From NCBI GenBank assembly GCA_024409145.1, contig JAKSUF010000098.1:1-5692 (forward strand): a stretch of DNA of 5,692 bases, in the 5' to 3' direction. Source of the stretch: an archaeon. Its GTDB lineage: Archaea > Methanobacteriota > Methanobacteria > Methanobacteriales > Methanobacteriaceae. This document shows positions 4,701-5,692 of the stretch, in pieces. The position numbers and the translations under genes were made by a program. How positions within the stretch are numbered: the first letter of the stretch is position 1; the number at the start of each line of letters is the position of its first letter. Under the pieces are notes generated by a model. It searched no databases, was not told the DNA's origin, and saw nothing but the letters and a program-made list of their open reading frames with translations.

Positions 4701-5692
4701 TAACTTAACTGCTAATGTTAAGTATTATAGGTATAATGAAAATGTGAATGAGGGTTGTGTTGCTTTTTATGTTGATGATGAGTATATTGGTAGTGCGGAT
4801 GTGGTTAATGGAGTGGCTAAGTTAAATTATCTTTCTACTAAACAAGGTGATTTCACAGTTAAAGCAATTTATAATGGTACAGATTATTTTAATAGTTCTA
4901 AGGGTTATTCTAATTTAATTATTAAAAAATACCGTACTACTCTTTCTGTTCTTATGAGTACTTATGTTAATAATACTTTTAACTTAACTGCTACTGTTAA
5001 ATCTAATCATGCTGTTGATGAGGGTTGTGTTGCTTTTTATGTTGATGATGAGTATATTGGTAGTGCGGATGTGGTTAATGGAGTGGCTAAGTTAAATTAT
5101 CTTTCTACTAAACAAGGTGATTTCACAGTTAAAGTAATTTATAATGGTACAGATTACTATGCTAGTTCTGAGGGTTGTTCTAAGTTAATGGTTTTCTCAC
5201 CACAAGGAGAATATACTTTTGGAGATATTCAATCTTTAATTAATAATATAGAGAATAATTCTGAAGTTCAACTTTCAGGGCATTTTATTGGTAATGGGAA
5301 ACAAATTACAATAAATAAAACTTTAACTATTGATGGGAGTGGTGCTACTTTTGATGCTAAAAATCTTTCACATATATTTTCTATTTTATCAGATAATGTG
5401 ATTCTTAAAAATATTAATATTATAAATTCTAATTGTACTGCAAGGGATGGTGGTGCTGTTTATTGGAGTGGTGATTATGGTTCTCTTATAAATTGTAGTT
5501 TTATAGGTTGTAGTGCTATCTATGAGGCGAGAGCTATGGCGGGTGCTGTTTATTGGGGTGGTGTTAATGGTTCTCTTATGAATTGTAGTTTTGTTAATTG
5601 TAGTTCTAGGTCTAGTGATAATTATTTAAGTAGTTTTAGTTATGGTGGTGCTGTTTATTGGGGTGGTGTTAATGGTTCTCTTATGAATTGTA
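1684..5692 (+). CDS. Giant secreted adhesin-like protein with Ig-like repeats and beta-helix modules, 3' end outside the window
   Basis: One frame stays open for 1336 codons to the right edge. Residues 1-27 are a signal peptide: K6, a hydrophobic core (IILISLLLILCISLG) and a likely cleavage after VNA. Residues 28-97 are an acidic Ser/Asn-rich linker. Residues about 98-400 are an unrecognised Tyr/Gly/Trp-rich, probably beta-rich region. Residues 405-521 are a short beta-helix with W-Y-G rungs at W454, W472, W490 and W510. Residues 529-1172 hold seven Ig-like domains of about 85-105 residues, typically E-G-C-V-A-F-Y-V-D-D-E-Y-I-G followed by G-N-F-T-V-K-x-V-Y-x-G-T-D-Y; the first and fourth are divergent. 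From 1173 a second beta-helix begins (GDIQSLINNIENNSEVQLSG, then LTIDGSGATFDAK) with rungs YWSGDYGSLINCSF and YWGGVNGSLMNCSF. Many N-x-S/T sequons suggest glycosylation. The protein should be exported and displayed on the pseudomurein cell surface, probably for binding to host, plant or partner microbes. Its C-terminal anchor is not in view, and the ligand is unknown. Confidence 0.93.
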   Translation, partial: MNFNIKNTIILISLLLILCISLGAVNAADNSDINVTDISVDNSYSVDVDNVNAIEVANYDNEEVSKNSLNKDINNSLASDKSSSISEDITVLKDDSILTGKYIVFKDELGADRKLMESSDGTWWVAKEGLAADPYIDYVQHGILKGCMYIGGTYYIAKIDDKGRFYYNSRKVTTTYSDVSIGAWDNVYGFVGSTVRLYFGGSGFDGVNQYFSTSVGLKVYYGESIYSTNWHLSGRDIEYGAYEGYFDVPVSWVGGAFYELKVYGTSSGGQVFSDAYSYGVINGVMFNPELSMVDSSEGVIINVNFDKCLDFIPFYMKDLFAGEKDNVYDNTSKDYDYIYNYKKAFGGLKWTTVSWDNDYIKLEFNGKNYTSNVINKQATFKIPGLSVDKISELYYVPSNDTSFYSKFINLQGIINNANEGDVIDINDSLIINNKITVNKTLSIKNLNSNSPIYWYGDNGSLSGCNLTGDVYWYGSNGSLSGCNLTGDVYWYGNNSILDKCYFGNNSEIIWYGENRSLINSSKLNKKLNIYSYSANIGSVIDIVAKFDSNINEGFITFYINNQKINEVNVIKGTASCNYNCNGKGNFTVKVVYSGSDLFESSEYIYNFIITESLTNVTVDLISDFVGNEVNFTATVKSKYAVDEGCVAFYVDEVYVGSADVINGVAKLNYLCTNVGNFTVKGVYIGTDYFNNSEGYSNLIIKKHNTTLSFWSNDPYYNHTLNSTSSGAGPANDTINFTVTVKSNSTVNEGCVAFYVDDEYIGSADVINGVAKLNYLSTKRGNFTVKGVYTGTDYYASSEDWFKLRIYNKEPIHIDSIFTTVFNETKFKIVVDYDDTNEGYLELFIDGLHIDNVEVHNGSGWYTYCPKKCGNFTLRAIYYPGWSDWHKVQGYTNLTVEKSGTNLSVLNHTVDVNCKVNFTATVKSNHAVDEGCVAFYVDDEYIGSADVVNGVAKLNYLCTNAGNFTVKAVYKGNNYFKDSEGYSNLIIKKYDTTLSVLNIDTYVNNTVNLTANVKYYRYNENVNEGCVAFYVDDEYIGSADVVNGVAKLNYLSTKQGDFTVKAIYNGTDYFNSSKGYSNLIIKKYRTTLSVLMSTYVNNTFNLTATVKSNHAVDEGCVAFYVDDEYIGSADVVNGVAKLNYLSTKQGDFTVKVIYNGTDYYASSEGCSKLMVFSPQGEYTFGDIQSLINNIENNSEVQLSGHFIGNGKQITINKTLTIDGSGATFDAKNLSHIFSILSDNVILKNINIINSNCTARDGGAVYWSGDYGSLINCSFIGCSAIYEARAMAGAVYWGGVNGSLMNCSFVNCSSRSSDNYLSSFSYGGAVYWGGVNGSLMNC
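3040..3147 (+). repeat. 54-base tandem repeat (two copies) in the first beta-helix
   Basis: Two adjacent 54-base units (3040-3093 and 3094-3147) differ at only two bases (GAT versus AGT in one codon). Each encodes an 18-residue rung, YWYG[D/S]NGSLSGCNLTGDV. A third, diverged unit starts at 3148 (YWYGNNSILDKCYF) and a fourth follows after a 20-residue period (W510). The 54-base period keeps the reading frame, so slippage would add or remove one helix rung without breaking the gene. Confidence 0.9.
3520..5199 (+). repeat. Ig-domain DNA repeat array in the adhesin gene
   Basis: Six consecutive Ig units (domains 2-7 of the protein), of which five share long near-identical cores and the fourth domain (about 4105-4377) is diverged. 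Exact matches read by eye: 4435-4552 equals 4987-5104 (118 bases, offset 552), and 4748-4864 equals 5018-5134 (117 bases, offset 270). Both offsets are multiples of three. The conserved core starts at the E-G-C-V-A-F-Y codons and runs through V-A-K-L-N-Y-L. Domain ends and linkers differ more. Confidence 0.9.
5542..5692 (+). repeat. Exact 46-base repeat in the second beta-helix
   Basis: 5542-5587 and 5647-5692 are identical over 46 bases, 105 bases apart (35 codons), and the match runs into the window end, so it may be longer. They encode GAVYWGGVNGSLMNC. A looser copy is at 5449-5494 (GAVYWSGDYGSLINC). The spacing of 30 then 35 residues suggests one or two helix turns per unit with variable loops. 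More copies are likely beyond the edge. Confidence 0.85.

Noticed and set aside
3040..5692. CRISPR array suggested by regular repeats
   Set aside because: The repeats are coding, in frame and of 54 or about 270 bases, with protein-level conservation; there are no short palindromic repeats with unique spacers.

Overview
The window looks like chromosomal DNA from a very AT-rich archaeon of the family Methanobacteriaceae. A host-associated Methanobrevibacter or Methanosphaera fits best, but the genus cannot be fixed from this window. The clues are: coding sequence with mostly A/T third positions; GGTG- and GGGAG-type ribosome binding sites; TATA-box-like promoters; T-run terminators in place of GC-rich hairpins; and above all a giant secreted protein with Ig-like repeats and parallel beta-helix rungs of the Y-W-x-G-x-x-G-S-L-x-N-C type, the hallmark of the adhesin-like proteins of gut and rumen methanogens.

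Three genes lie on the + strand. (1) Positions 2-547 hold the 3' part of a small membrane protein with two hydrophobic segments and a C-x2-C-x10-C-x2-C zinc ribbon. Its frame is open to the left edge, so its start lies outside the window. (2) Positions 687-1220 encode a complete 177-residue GNAT acetyltransferase of the YhbS (COG3153) type, with its own TATA-like box and GGTG ribosome binding site. (3) From 1684 to the right edge runs one uninterrupted frame of at least 1336 codons. It encodes, in order, a signal peptide, an acidic Ser/Asn-rich linker, an unrecognised beta-rich N-terminal region, a short beta-helix, seven Ig-like domains, and the start of a second, larger beta-helix that is cut off by the window end.

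The 463-base gap before the adhesin gene is the most interesting non-coding stretch. It holds paired T-run terminators, an orphan TATA-like box, a 250-base segment with several nested inverted repeats and the only GC-rich island in the gap, a perfect 16-base AT palindrome, and a leader hairpin next to the adhesin ribosome binding site. It may encode a structured RNA, a long regulated leader or the remnant of a small mobile element; the sequence alone does not decide.

The genes do not form an obvious pathway. The zinc-ribbon protein and the acetyltransferase look like separately transcribed housekeeping or accessory genes, each followed by T-run terminators. The adhesin is an independently controlled cell-surface gene. 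Its Ig repeats show block-wise mosaicism and exact in-frame DNA repeats of 117-118 bases, which points to continuing shuffling or copy-number change of surface domains.
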